DNA of 64,000 nt. Origin: Phytoseiulus persimilis. Lineage: Eukaryota; Arthropoda; Arachnida; Mesostigmata; Phytoseiidae. The stretch lies in contig CM075102.1 of NCBI GenBank assembly GCA_037576195.1, positions 42,528,745-42,592,744 of the forward strand, written 5' to 3'. The notes below the pieces were generated by a model. It saw nothing but the letters and a program-made list of their open reading frames with translations, was not told where the DNA came from and ran no database searches. Shown piece by piece: positions 10,644-22,200 of the stretch; positions within the stretch are counted from its first letter, which is position 1; the number at the start of each line of letters is the position of its first letter. A program made the translations under genes and the position numbers.

Positions 10644-10650
10644 TATATAA
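10644..10650 (+). promoter_or_regulatory. TATA box of cuticle protein gene 1
   Basis: TATATAA lies 66 bp upstream of the ATG at 10710. A start site about 30 bp downstream (near 10675) would give a 5'UTR of roughly 35 bases, common for arthropod cuticle genes. Confidence 0.75.
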
Positions 10651-10709
10651 GAGAAGCCTGTCCGCCTTAGAACAAAGCATTCTTAGTCGAACTCAGCGTA
10701 GTCAACGCG

Positions 10710-11724
10710 ATGGTACGTTGCTTGCCGAGGACATGGATTCGAAGAGCTCTCGCTATGCCCTCACATCGGAGCCGTTGTGGGCCAGCTTCTCTCATCGGAA
10801 CAAAGTGTTCCACGGGGAGTGGTGCAGCATTCAGCTTTGAAAGCTCGCTCAACTGTGCCTCGATTGGATTGTTCTTCAGTTCTCAGGATCACATGAGCGC
10901 TGCTTGTTACAGCTAAAAGCGAGTGTTTTCCCGCGCCAGACTAAGACCTTGCCGCCTCTGTATTGCAGCTCCCGTTCGCCGTGTTCTCCTCAGTTGCCTT
11001 ATTGGCTGCAGGTCAGCAAGTGAGATCTTTCTACACCGGACCCGTTGCCTCATATTCGACCCAGTACGGCTCAGACTCAGCCCGATATGCCCCGATCCAG
11101 AGACAACAACCGCCTCCGGAGGCTTTTGCTTACCGGGCGTTCCCCCAACGTCGGTTCGAGCCTTCGCACCAAATTCGTTCGGTCCCAGCCGCTCTCCCAG
11201 TAGTTTCAGCTCAACCGGCTTTCCGAGCCAGCGGGGTTTACCCAGGAGTGTCGGCGCGTTACCCCCCGAATTCGATCTCGTCCGTGAGGTCCACTCTGCA
11301 GCCCGTCGCTGGGGACGTCGCCGTGCCAGCTTATCCGGTGGCTGCGGGAGTCCGCCTCGGAGGGGTTCGTGGAGCTTCTCTCGAGGAACGCATCAGCTAT
11401 CCTCCGACGCCGTACGCGTTCGAGTACTCGGTCCAGGACGGCGAGGGCGGCCACAGCAGACAAGAACGCGGCGACGGCAACGGACGGGTCACGGGCAGCT
11501 ACACGATTCAACTCGCTGATGGTCGCAGCCGCATCGTGGAATACATCGCTGACGAAGGGGGATACCGAGCCAACATCAGGACGAACGAGTTCGGAACCGA
11601 GAGCCAGAGTCCTGCCGATGTAGGACTCCAATCGTCGGCCATCACAGCCAAAGAAGCCACCCTCATCGGGGAACGAGACAGTCGTTTCAGACAGTTCGGC
11701 CCCTCAACCCACAAAAAAGCCTAA
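10710..11724 (+). CDS. Cuticle protein with chitin-binding RR domain (CPR1)
   Basis: Secreted structural protein of the exoskeleton. Exon 1 supplies only the ATG (10710-10712), directly followed by a GTACGT donor. The intron ends TTGCAG at 10968, and exon 2 (10969-11724) runs to TAA, giving 252 residues. The joined start MLPFAVFSSVALLAAGQQ is a clean signal peptide, which supports the model; without the splice there is no proper ATG. A Tyr/Pro/Ala-rich middle follows. The Rebers-Riddiford domain is at about 150-209: 'YAFEYSVQDGEGG', then 'GSYTIQLADGRSRIVEYIAD' and 'GGYRANI'. The tail 'GTESQSPADVGLQSSA' is the chelicerate type. It is convergent with, and paralogous to, the minus-strand gene ending at 13989. 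No canonical AATAAA follows; AATAAT near 11787 is the nearest. Confidence 0.93.
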
Positions 11725-13988
11725 ATTTTTGTGTCTGTCAATGCAAATGTATGCTAGCACAGTCTCAAATCAGAGTTAACTATTTAATAATACATCGACG
11801 CTGCTTTGAAAGAGCAAGCAGCTGCTCTACTCGAGTCTCGGCGTTCTCATTGCTAGCTCCTCGGGTGATTGCGAGACCGTTTTCGTGGAACGCGCTCCCA
11901 GCGATTTTCCTCTGGATATTCGCAGAGTATCTCTCATTTACGGCGAAGGTTGGCATTCAGTGGCAGTTGGTCTCCACATAAAGCGGGTGCGGCCCCGCTT
12001 TGTATTCAAGTACATATCGCAATCGAGCTTTGGACGGGCGCAGGCTGAGGGACTGAATTTCAAGTGAGTCCCGAGGGAACGATTCGGCGCTCCTTTCTCG
12101 GGAGCCAACTGCGACGTTTTCGACTCGCTATTGGGAAGCAGGTTGAATTCTGTTCTACGAGTGGGGGGCTCATGTTCCCCGTCAGCTACTTGACTTAATG
12201 TGGCTAGACTGCTCTCAAAGGATCTTTGAGATTCCCGGCTGCTCCGATTTCCGTCTCACGATGGGCAGCAACGAAGCTTCGAGCCGTCCGACGCGAAAGT
12301 TCGGCGGGCGTAGTTCGAATGAGAGCAGCATCATTATTGGAGACAACCGCTGCCCCCGCCAGTGGCTCGGATCCCAGAATGGTAGTGAGAAAGCACAGAC
12401 CATCTATCCTCCGATCGCCAGCGATCTAGCTCTGTGTTGGGATAGGCGACCTGTTATACCTTTAGCGGCGGTTTGCCTCTCCGAGATACCATGCAACTTT
12501 CTCCTTATGATTCCATCCGCAGCGAGATACAGAAGCTTCTCAAGGTCTACCTCATGCGCTTACGTTAACGGCGCCGTGGTTGGGATATGGTCGGAAATTC
12601 CAACACAGATGGCACATTTTCGAGTGTCATATACTGGTCATCTTGACTCAGAGAATTGACAAATTCTCTGAGTCCAATCAGGACATTCAACATGTATTGC
12701 AGCTGGATGCCCCTTTTTCGTCATGAGTTATGCCCTTCTCGGACACACAGTTCTTCTTTACTTCTTCGAAGGTTTTCATAAGCGAGAGGCGGAGGTGATG
12801 CTCCAGAAGTGATCTGTCGCGGCTCGATGGGAGTTCAGTCCATGATCTTTTTTCCCGGGAACAAAAAACATCGCTGTCAACGAGAAAGCGAGTGAATCGT
12901 CTTCTCGATCCTATCGGGTAATTGGGAAACTTGAGGCGCATAAGAAAAACTTATCGAGGGAAGAAAGCGATGGAACTTTCGAGAACTTGGTTGTCACATG
13001 AGCTCTTGTGAAAGAAGGTTGATATGGTAGTGCGCCACCCGAAAGCTTCAGGATCGTAGGATCAGGATGAAGAAACCTACTCCGCTTTCGTCGAAGTTCC
13101 CAAGGTATGTATCCAATCCAATTTAATGGGTCGTCCAGTCAGCGATCAATCGTCATGTCTGCATGAGGAAGACATGGAGTGTTTATGGAACGGATATTCA
13201 TCGGGAATTCCAGCCTGGATGGGATGCATCCCATCTGATCAGTCCAAAAACCAGCCCCGTTCAGCCGAGACATTCATAGGAAACTGAGAGAACGATACGA
13301 AGATATGAAGCTCGACAAGAATGACGGAACCAGCGCGAGCCCTTCCCAAGATAGTTGAATCCTCTCCACTAATTGCTGAATTCGTTCCGGAGTGTTCAAC
13401 TCCACGCATTTCTCCGGAATTTTCTGTCCCGTCGATGAATTGAGTATTGTTCCAAACAGAGGAAATCTTGGATTGGCGCCAGCTTTCTTCGCTCGAACGG
13501 ATGAGATCCCCCAGCGAATACGCTCAGATGTTCTCGAAGCTCTCCGCGGCCGTGGGTAGTTGACCGGGAGCAGACCAAAATCTCAGGTGAAACAGGCTCA
13601 CACCGAAACAGAGAAGAGTGGACCCGTTGTTGCCGGGACTTTCGATCGTTCGCCAATCTGTCTTTTCCGGCTGTAGAGGCGTGAAACTTAGGGAACCACC
13701 AAGTGCGCACGGGTAGGGCCTGAATGACAACCCTTCGCGCTTACTTCTCGTGGGATTGCCAGCTGTGAGGAAGCATCGGACGAGTTCGTTTCATCGTTTG
13801 AGCCCGACCCAGGACTCTAGACCCCTCTGCTCGCTCCCGACTGATAGAGAGACGTAAGAATTTATACAAGATAAGACAAAGCTTTGTTGGACTGAAAAAA
13901 AGGTTCCTCGTTTATCAATCAATTCGGGTCCTATTGGGAGACACTCGTTCCGATGTATTCGTGCAGCCAGCAGAATTTCCACAGTCGA
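11725..13988. other. Intergenic region between convergent cuticle genes
   Basis: Both neighbouring genes end towards this stretch. A plus-strand frame at 12198-12659 (153 residues from an ATG) is open but resembles no family and has no signal peptide or clear splice context. A perfect 13-bp hairpin lies at 12645-12674. Other frames (minus 13396-13710) are unsupported. Confidence 0.45.
12645..12674. repeat. Perfect 13-bp hairpin with 4-base loop
   Basis: GACTCAGAGAATT, loop GACA, then AATTCTCTGAGTC. The stem has no mismatch. It could be a chance palindrome, a protein-binding site or a remnant of a transposon end. No U-run follows, and the stem is too short for a microRNA precursor. Confidence 0.85.
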
Positions 13989-16205
13989 CTAGTAGTGATA
14001 GTTCCGATCGCTCAAAATCGCCGCTTGGGGTCCTGGGACAGCACTGGAGTACAGCTGGATTGCCGCAGGGCTCTGGCTCTCAGTGCCAGCCTCGTTGGTA
14101 TCAACTTTGGCTCGGAAACCGCCTTCGTCAGCTGTATATTGAACGACCCTCCGTCGTCCGTCCGGCAAAGCAAAAGAGTAGGCCCCGTTGACCCGACCCG
14201 ATCCATCTCCTGTAATCACGATTACGGTGGAGCACGTCAATCACAAAACGCATCTAGAATTCATCCTCAGTCAGCAGCAGTAGCAGCTATCAAATCAACG
14301 CGATGGTTTCTGCTTGCAGCTGTCGAGAGAGCGGTGTTCCCATAAGTACCGTTTTCCTGACGTTCCTGAGAGCCATCCACGCCATTCACGGCGTAATCGA
14401 ATGAATACGGTTGGGGAGCATAACGTTCATAGGTCGAGTCCCTCGACGTCACCGGATAGTAATCCCGGCTGCTCGAGATGGGCGCGCTCCTCGCGAAAAG
14501 AACTCCTCTGACCAGGTGAGCGGATCCTGTGTTCTGGCGATAAGAACTGCGGTGGCTAGAACGAGCGGACACAACGATTACTGACATTTGCCACCGATTC
14601 GAAGCAGATCCGAACTTTGTCGGGTGCTCTCTTCTCGAGAGTTCAGTTGGCATCGGTCCGAGTCCGAGCTCCTCACCCGAGCTGACGAGGATACTGATAG
14701 CTTGGATACCGTCTGTGGTGGAGTTGCTCAGACCCGTGACGGTAATGTCCCTCGTCTATGTGTCTGTAAAGACCGCTGTTCTCCCTGCAAGAGACGTGAA
14801 GCGCATCAGAAACTCATCGAATGTAGCCGAGGTTGTCCGTGAAACTCGATTTCGAATCGCCACCCAATTACAAACGGTTGAAGCTGCGGCTGCGTGCACG
14901 CACTGAGGGGTCCGGATCCGGTATTCAGAGAAGCTCTGAAAGCGCTGACGCAGCATCTCACGTCCGATAGCAGCCGTGTCTGAGCAATCCAACTCACTAT
15001 TCCAGCTAGCTATTCGACGAAGTTGTAGCGTGAACCCGAGACCCTGGACAGCTCTCAATCGAGCTCGGGGTGGAATGTCAGAGTTCCTCGGCTCAGCGCC
15101 GTGCAGACTCTCCGGGGCGGAAATATCAAGCGGAGAGCTCGGGAAGGAAGTGTGGAATCGGACAGGAATGGATGACAGACGAGATGAATATGACGTTAAA
15201 CGAAGAGAACCAAGTCAGGAGGCGGCTCTCGTCGCGCAGGTGGTTTCGCTGAATAACCCGTTGTCACTTCATGAGCGGGAAACTTTGGCTCCGCCGACGG
15301 GCACATCTTCTGAATTTATGATGCTGCTACTTCCCGTCTGACTCGCGAGTCCGTGAGCACATACGGTCACAGTGCAAATTAGTCGGCTCGTATAGAATAC
15401 ATATCTAGCCCCTCTCAGCCGTGAGGGTAATGAACGAACAAAACCTACCTGGGGCGGTACCCGTATCCGACCGAGTCATATTCGCTTGAGTAGGAAGCAT
15501 ATGGACCCGAGAACGAAGTCCGTACCTGGCCGTGTACAGCAACCCCAACCAAAGCCAACACCAGAACTGCACGCAACTGGAAAAGCGTGCTCTTGTGAGA
15601 AACAGCTACAAGATCGTTAGAATGATCGCGTAATGCAGCGACGGAGCTCAGGACTGCGAAGGGGGTTCGAGATAAATTTCGAGGAGTCCTGTACCGACTT
15701 CCCGAGTAGCTCCGCATGAAGTTACTCATCCGGAATCATTTGTCGAACGATCATCCACTCATTCCGGTCGAACAGCTCTGAGCCGAAAGGACTTCATGCA
15801 GCACAGTATATGTAGAGATAGAGTGCTCCGCGCGGACCGTACTCGTTCTTCAGGAGCTTTCTACTGGAAGAAAAGTCTACCCGGCCTGGGAGAACACTTG
15901 GGAGTTGGTCCGACGAGTTTCATCCTTCGGAACCCGAAATATATATCACGGGATCTCCCACGGGCCGGAGTTCGCAGGTCACTTCGGGGATCTGTATGTA
16001 GAAACTTTCGAGGCCGAGCCTCATGCTCCGAGTGAGCAGATTACCCAACGGTCGAGCTCTTGTCTGACGTTGTGCGTTCGTCCTGTGGGCCAGCTCGGTT
16101 TGTCGGCCAGGAACTCTCTGCGATGCCTCCACTAACACCATGGGTCGAAACCAGAGCTCGCGTCTCAGCCGCTCGGCGCGCAGGATACATGCCATCACTC
16201 ACCAT
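13989..16205 (-). CDS. Cuticle protein with chitin-binding RR domain (CPR2), four exons
   Basis: Secreted exoskeleton protein. Minus-strand coding exons are 16205-16203 (ATG only, followed by GTGAGT), 15576-15449, 14546-14350 and 14209-13989, ending TAG; the product is 182 residues. The joined start MLRAVLVLALVGVAVHGQ is a strong signal peptide. The next residues 'VRTSFSGPYASYSSEY' match CPR1 ('VRSFYTGPVASYSTQY'), showing common origin. The RR domain is at about 91-150: 'YSFDYAVNGVDG', 'GAYSFALPDGRRRVVQYTADEGG', 'FRAKV', then 'GTESQSPAAIQLYSSA'. The RR domain is split by an intron after 'QEN', unlike in CPR1. An alternative start (15729-15726, ATG A|GTAACT, joined at 15566) also gives a hydrophobic leader, but lacks the CPR1-like structure and placed TATA box. 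No clear poly(A) signal was seen. Confidence 0.87.
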
Positions 16206-16253
16206 CGTTCGGATTCGTGCGTCGAAGTGGCCTCTGCGTTGCACAGCGAGTCT

Positions 16254-16260
16254 TCTTATA
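16254..16260 (-). promoter_or_regulatory. TATA box of cuticle protein gene 2
   Basis: TATAAGA on the minus strand, 55 bp upstream of the proposed ATG at 16205. This gives a start site near 16230 and a short 5'UTR, the same arrangement as CPR1. Confidence 0.7.
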
Positions 16261-19200
16261 CCCTGGTACTCTCACTCATCGCTGACGGCGGCACACAAGT
16301 GGTCGGCGTCTCAGGAGCTCATCGCTCCAACCGCCAGCGTGAGCAATATCAAGTTTTCTGAAGAGCCCGATCCCACTCGGTCATGTTCATCATTCGGATC
16401 CTCGTCGGCGTGATTCGTCTGTGTGAATTTTAATATGGTGGAAAAAAATGCGGATTCCGCCGGATATTTCGGGACAGGGGCGGCGACGCTGCGAGCGATG
16501 TGAGCGACCTTCGTTCGCTGAACTAATCGTCCACTGAAATTCATACGCAGGGCGGAGTTTGTCGGCCTGTTCAGCGGCATTCAGGACAGCCTCGCGTTAA
16601 CGTAAAAACGTCTGTCGACGTGGTCAGCTCGGGCTGACATTGTTGAAACACGGAACGCACGTTCTCACGTTCAGTTGAGCCTGATCGCTCCGTATCACAT
16701 CGGTGCAGGGTCCCGAAAGTCAGCAGGGCAACGAAGAGCTCGTAGACGTCGACGTTCTTCTATTGTTCAGAAATTCCGATGGACAGCAGGGTGCAATGCT
16801 ATCCGGGGAACGCCGCTTTCTCGTAATTTGGGAATTTATTACGATGCTTTTCTGAGATGAATCCTTCACGCTGCGCTCACAGACCGCCCGCCAGAGTGAA
16901 GTTGCCACATTAATAATTGTTTTTATTATCCCGCTTCATGTCTAGTGCGGGCGACAGTCAAGCGAGCGAGTATTCCATTGAATGAATCAAGAAATCATCC
17001 GGATCGGGCGTTCTCGCGATCCAGAAAATCACACCCGTAACAGGGACAGACAGCTTGGGTTTTTCTTCCATTACAATTTAGCCGTTGAAGACAAACCCAT
17101 CGTTGCTCGCGTGACCACACGATTATAGCCGACCCACTCCTTCGCATGACGTGTCTGGTTCTGCGATGACTTTGATCGACTCCTCGTGTAGTTTATCGAA
17201 CTCCGCCTGCTGTCGTGCACTCTGAGATGGATTATTCCAGGAACCATCAGATAGACTCATCGATCTAAAAATCTGTGAAGAACGCCGAGTCCCCGGATCG
17301 CCTGATTCCACGCCTTATATGCAGGCCTCGACTCTTCGACGGAGTCTTCGATGGAAAACTCGAGGCTCGACCAACGCCGGAATGGATGAAATCTCGCTCG
17401 GATCAGGGAAATCGGGGGAAAATCTCCACCACGAGAATTCTGACTGAGGACACTGTGGTAGTTGTTCCGTTCCTCGTCTTCCTTCCAGTCTTTATACCGA
17501 GTTTGTTGTTTGCCAAAACGCTCACGAGAACTCATTGAGCCGGGAGCTGCCTGAAGCGTATACCGAAGTCTGAAAATGGATGTCGGAAGAGGGATCGGGC
17601 GGGCCTGGAGTTCATCCGAAGTAAGATCCGACCTCGTATATCTGAGCTTTATGAAAGGATTCGATTCCACGCCGGCGCTGTCAAATGTATGGGCTGTCCG
17701 GCCCGCTGCTTGACGGACTCTGATTTGATTCACGTCAGACACAATATAAGTTCTCTCTGATTCGACTCGATTCCGTTCGACTTTCGAACGAAGCGAAGAA
17801 ATGATTGAATCTGTGCTCATATGGTCAAAAATGGCCGAGTGACTCCCGCTTGCTATCGTACGTCTCCACTCAGCCTTTGACGCTTCGATGGAGGTGCTCT
17901 CCTGCGAAGGACAAGCTCTCGTGTCTTTGCGTTTTCTCCGTACTCACGGAAAATCATACGGGTGACGATATCCTGAGGACAAATTCGTGGTTGCATGGAA
18001 ATAACTGTATGTTTCCCGACGTAAGCAATGGTGAAATGTAACATTATTCATCAATGGAGGAGATTCCTTGCGACACGAGTTCACTGCGAGGTTTTCATAT
18101 GGCGCCGAGGACCCCGAAATTAGATTATGCTCCCTCTTCCATATTCGTGATCTCGGTCGATGTCACGGCAGTGTTCCGAGAATTTCTCCAGTAAATGGGA
18201 GCCTGCTCCCAGAGTAAACGACGTCCGAAAAACTGAAGTAAACGTCATCATTGAACGGAAAGTCTCCCGTATCGGGGTCCTGCAGATGTCTTGAAGGAAC
18301 AGGGATGATGTCCACAAGAGTGTTGGGAGGCATCCGACCAGGCTATAGCCATTTTTTTCTCGGTGCCATTCCAATATAATTCTGGGGTCGTGGGATTTCA
18401 GACAAGCCGATGGCATATTGATCCTCTGGGGTCGTGGGACATGCCCGATGGCATTCTGATCCTCGCCGATATGGACCGCTCCTTTGCTGCGCTGGTGAAT
18501 CTTACGAGGGAATGGCACAACCTCTTCGTGGAATCTGGGTCGAGACCGACGCAGAGCCGGGTATTTTCCAATCGACTCCTCAAGAGATTCGCCGTCGAAA
18601 TTTCCTGGCTACCTCCTTTTCCATTCAAGTGCAGTTTCCAACCTTGATTTTTGAGCCGTGATATGTGTTTACAGAGAGCGCAGTACATGAACTTCATTTC
18701 CGAATACTGAGCAAAACCAAGTCGAAACTGCGCGATCGAGGATAAGGAGGCGGAGGCCGAACCCCGATCTGAGCTTTGTGGCATCGCGAAACAAACATAA
18801 CTCGCTGTTCAAGTCCAACAGCACTTCCGAAGGTAGAACCAGCTTCCTCCCTGGTGAGTGGGGGACCATGCGCCCGGCGACAACCAAAAAACAGCATCCG
18901 GCATGCTGGAGCGTACGCCGGTGCGGCGGTCAAGCATGGCCTTTCTTTCAGGATAGGATCAATCAGGCGACGCGAATACACACCTGCGGTGCTCATCACA
19001 CTGACCACCCCACGATTTCATCCCTTGGATATTTAGTCTCCGGAAACACAACCCCTTTCTCTCGGGACAGTTATGCGGTCTCGATATCTTGGCCCTCCGT
19101 CTCGAACGAAAACCTCCACAAGAGGAAGAGATCCCACTCAGGGCGTAAATGATGGTTGACCCGTTCGCGATCTCCCGAAAAACATGGATACGCCTCGAGT

Positions 19201-22200
19201 AGCTCTGTCTGTGATTGCATTGACCCAAACGCAGAATCCGGATAGAACTTTCCCAACTGATTCTTCCGTTAGCCGAACGGTGGACCTCGAAGCACAGAAA
19301 TTGGTCAGCACTTAATCTTTGTCGCAATACGCTACCCTTGAAGCCATTCCCTGTTGAATGCAACCGACCGGGCTATAGGACTACAATATATTTCAGCCAC
19401 ACCGAGGGAACCAGCGGAACCTCTCGGTCTACAATTGATGACGCTCTATTTTCTGCAAGAGACTCGGTGCTCAAGAGGGGTGAGGGTCTGACCGAATCGT
19501 GATGTCGACGGGTTCTCTGTGAAATGTGCGCGAGAGGGAGCGCGAAAGTTCGATCTCAATACTGTTGGCGGCAGCATCGGAGCTGAAATCAGCTGGTTTC
19601 CCCTCCGGTCGGACAGGTGACCAAAGAATTGCGGGATGACCTCGAGTCCATTGCTCACCAACTCATCTGCCTCGGTGTTTCCCGAAACTCTTCTGAAAGA
19701 TCCTCCCGCAATCAATCAGACTGGAACGTCATGGCAACGGTTTGGTTCTGAACTGGTCCTCCACTCCTCCATGAGCAGAGGGGGGTGAGGCCGATTTTGG
19801 GGAGATCGAGCGTCAAGTCCCCTCGAAGCCAGAGAAAACTGCGGCCATCGGCTCTAGATTTACGTGTAGTCGCATCATACGACAAAGCTTGCACCCAAAA
19901 TCGGTGCAGCAGCTCAAGCGAGACCAGTACGTGATGTCAACGAACATTACATAGGGGGGTCGAACCGGCATTCGTTGAGTGATCATTGTGTGAATTGCTC
20001 GCGATCCCAGTTCAACATTCACAGATTATGCTCGGTAAGCGACTCTAAGTTTGCCGGCTCATAACTACTGAACTATGCTATTCTGATTCTCCATTCTGAC
20101 GATTCCAGAGATGGAGGAGAAATAGCAGGAGGAGTAATTGGGAAGAGGAGGGCGTCTGCGAAAGAGCGGGAACTCATTGACGAAACGCCGAATAGAATCG
20201 GCAGGAATTAGGCCAGAAAGTACGAGGAACTTTGAAGAGCCGCTTCGGTACACAAAACGAAGGGAGGGGGAGATTTCTGAGGCTCCAGACAACATCGGAG
20301 CATTCCTGCTGGACGTGAGACTCTTGCGCTTGCGAAATATTTTGTGCTCCCCAGTCTCGGGCGGTGTCGTTGTGGTCTCCGGACCAGAGCCGCTCGGTGG
20401 AAGGATCTCTAGGTTGCCCCGGTTTCGCCCATTAGACTTCTCCTTTGGGACGCACTGTGTTAATACCCCATTTACGGCTTCCAAAACTCAAGGATTGAAC
20501 ATGGAGTCGACCTGTTCGCCCAAACACTCAGGACTACTTCCAACGATTGGTACGCGAGCATAATTTGAGCCGGACGGTGTTCAACGACAATGATTCCAGC
20601 ACAGCCTAATCCGGCGTGCTCGCAAAGACCACGTCGGGTGCTGTAGATTGCGAGAGGACACCAATAACACTTCACAAAGAGGGAGCTCTCTTGGTACTGA
20701 ACATTTTGATTTTGTGAGCTGGCGGCCGAAGTTCACCAGCGAGAAGCTTCTTGAAATCCTCCGGCGACATGTGGAAGGATTAATTGGCGAGCGAAACCTC
20801 AGCGTCGTGATCTGTGTCGCTACCTCCGTTTGACTCGGCCAACTCGCAAGGATCTGTAAGGCCAGGATCCGCGTCCATCGAGCAACCGTCCGGAGACGTC
20901 AATCGATTCCAGGGTTCACGGTATGCAACCTAGAGTTTCCATGGATCGGTTTCCGTGTACAATGGGAGCGTGGAAGACGCGATATCGGTGGGAAGACCGT
21001 CGACGCCAACCCGGGCGAGCTGAATTGGGAATCAAGGTCCAACCATTGATCATCCAGGGAGAGGTCCTCGGTAGGGCTCTTCAAAGTAGAAGGGAACATC
21101 TTGTTTCTTACTGCTCGACTCGATCCTGCGCTCAAATCGAACAGTCCCACATTCTCAACGAAGTAACGAGCCAGCCTTCGCAGTGGAAGGAGATTGATTC
21201 CTCACGGGATCGGTGTCACCCCCCTCGCCCTCCATCAGTACATCGCAGAGTGTCATTCTCGCCATCTTCGCTTTTTTCGCTAGTGAGCTGTCACTGAACA
21301 GGTAGGAATTATGAGTCGGAAGCCGTCAGAATAAGTGACAGGCTCATTTTTTGTACGACCTATATTTTTTTACACCCCCTCGAGACGATGGACTATGTCA
21401 TTACCGCCAACAGCGGCAGCCGGTGATCGTACAGTCGACTACATTGGTCGGGGGAGCCGCCACGATTTCTGGAAAGTTCAGGCACCTGCCGTGAATGCCG
21501 TAGCCGGTGTTCCTCGTACGGAATCTGGTGATTTGCCTTTGCGGATTCCCGGCGTCAGACCCAATATCCCAGAAAGCGGATCCGACTGAAGCCCCGAAGC
21601 CGTCAAAATTCTCCCAAACAGCTCCTTGGAGCTCGGTCATTCGTGTTCCGAACTCTTGGTCACGGAACCGGAAAGCCATAACCGCTGGGTAACGCTGCGA
21701 GTCATATTTGTGAGAGCTGTCCACCTGACCTCCATCCGGGGAGTGGATCGCGTGCGTAAGGACTTTCGAGCGCAGCGCTCTGACCCGAGAGATGCTCTCC
21801 GAATGTCACGATCTGGACGCATGCAAAGGATTCTGCGGTTTAAATTGAATCCTAGCATGCTTACATAGCTACAAATGTCTGGAGAATACCTGGCGTAATC
21901 AAAAGCTCGAGTGTACCGAGCCATCCGCGAATATCGCGGTCTTGGACAAGGTTGAGTCATATAACAACGTCATAACAACTTCAAACCGCGATCGTCCTCG
22001 TGGAGAATCAAGAGCGCGTGTCAGAAAAGTAAGGTTTTCACTGTGCTCGGAGAGAAAGCTCAGCGCAGAGTGCCCACGGCGATCGGACCACGTTACCCAG
22101 CCTCACTGTGTTACGAGAAGCCTCGTTTCGACAAGCTCCAATCGCAACCGTTGGTGTCGAAAGCTTCTCTCCGTTTTCTGGAGAGCTTTTCGCAAGACAA

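Noticed and set aside
10923-11631. Long open frames overlapping CPR1 on both strands (for example 198 codons plus, 141 codons minus)
   Set aside because: They are shadows of the GC-rich CPR1 coding exon, which has a known domain and a signal peptide in its own frame.
15449-15729. CPR2 starting at ATG 15729 as one unspliced frame
   Set aside because: It would put about 50 hydrophilic residues before the signal peptide. The spliced start at 16205 gives a clean leader and mirrors CPR1.
18398-18784. 'LCVGLDPDS' resembling an orotidine decarboxylase motif
   Set aside because: A nine-residue match only. No catalytic Lys/Asp motif or other family block follows in the frame.
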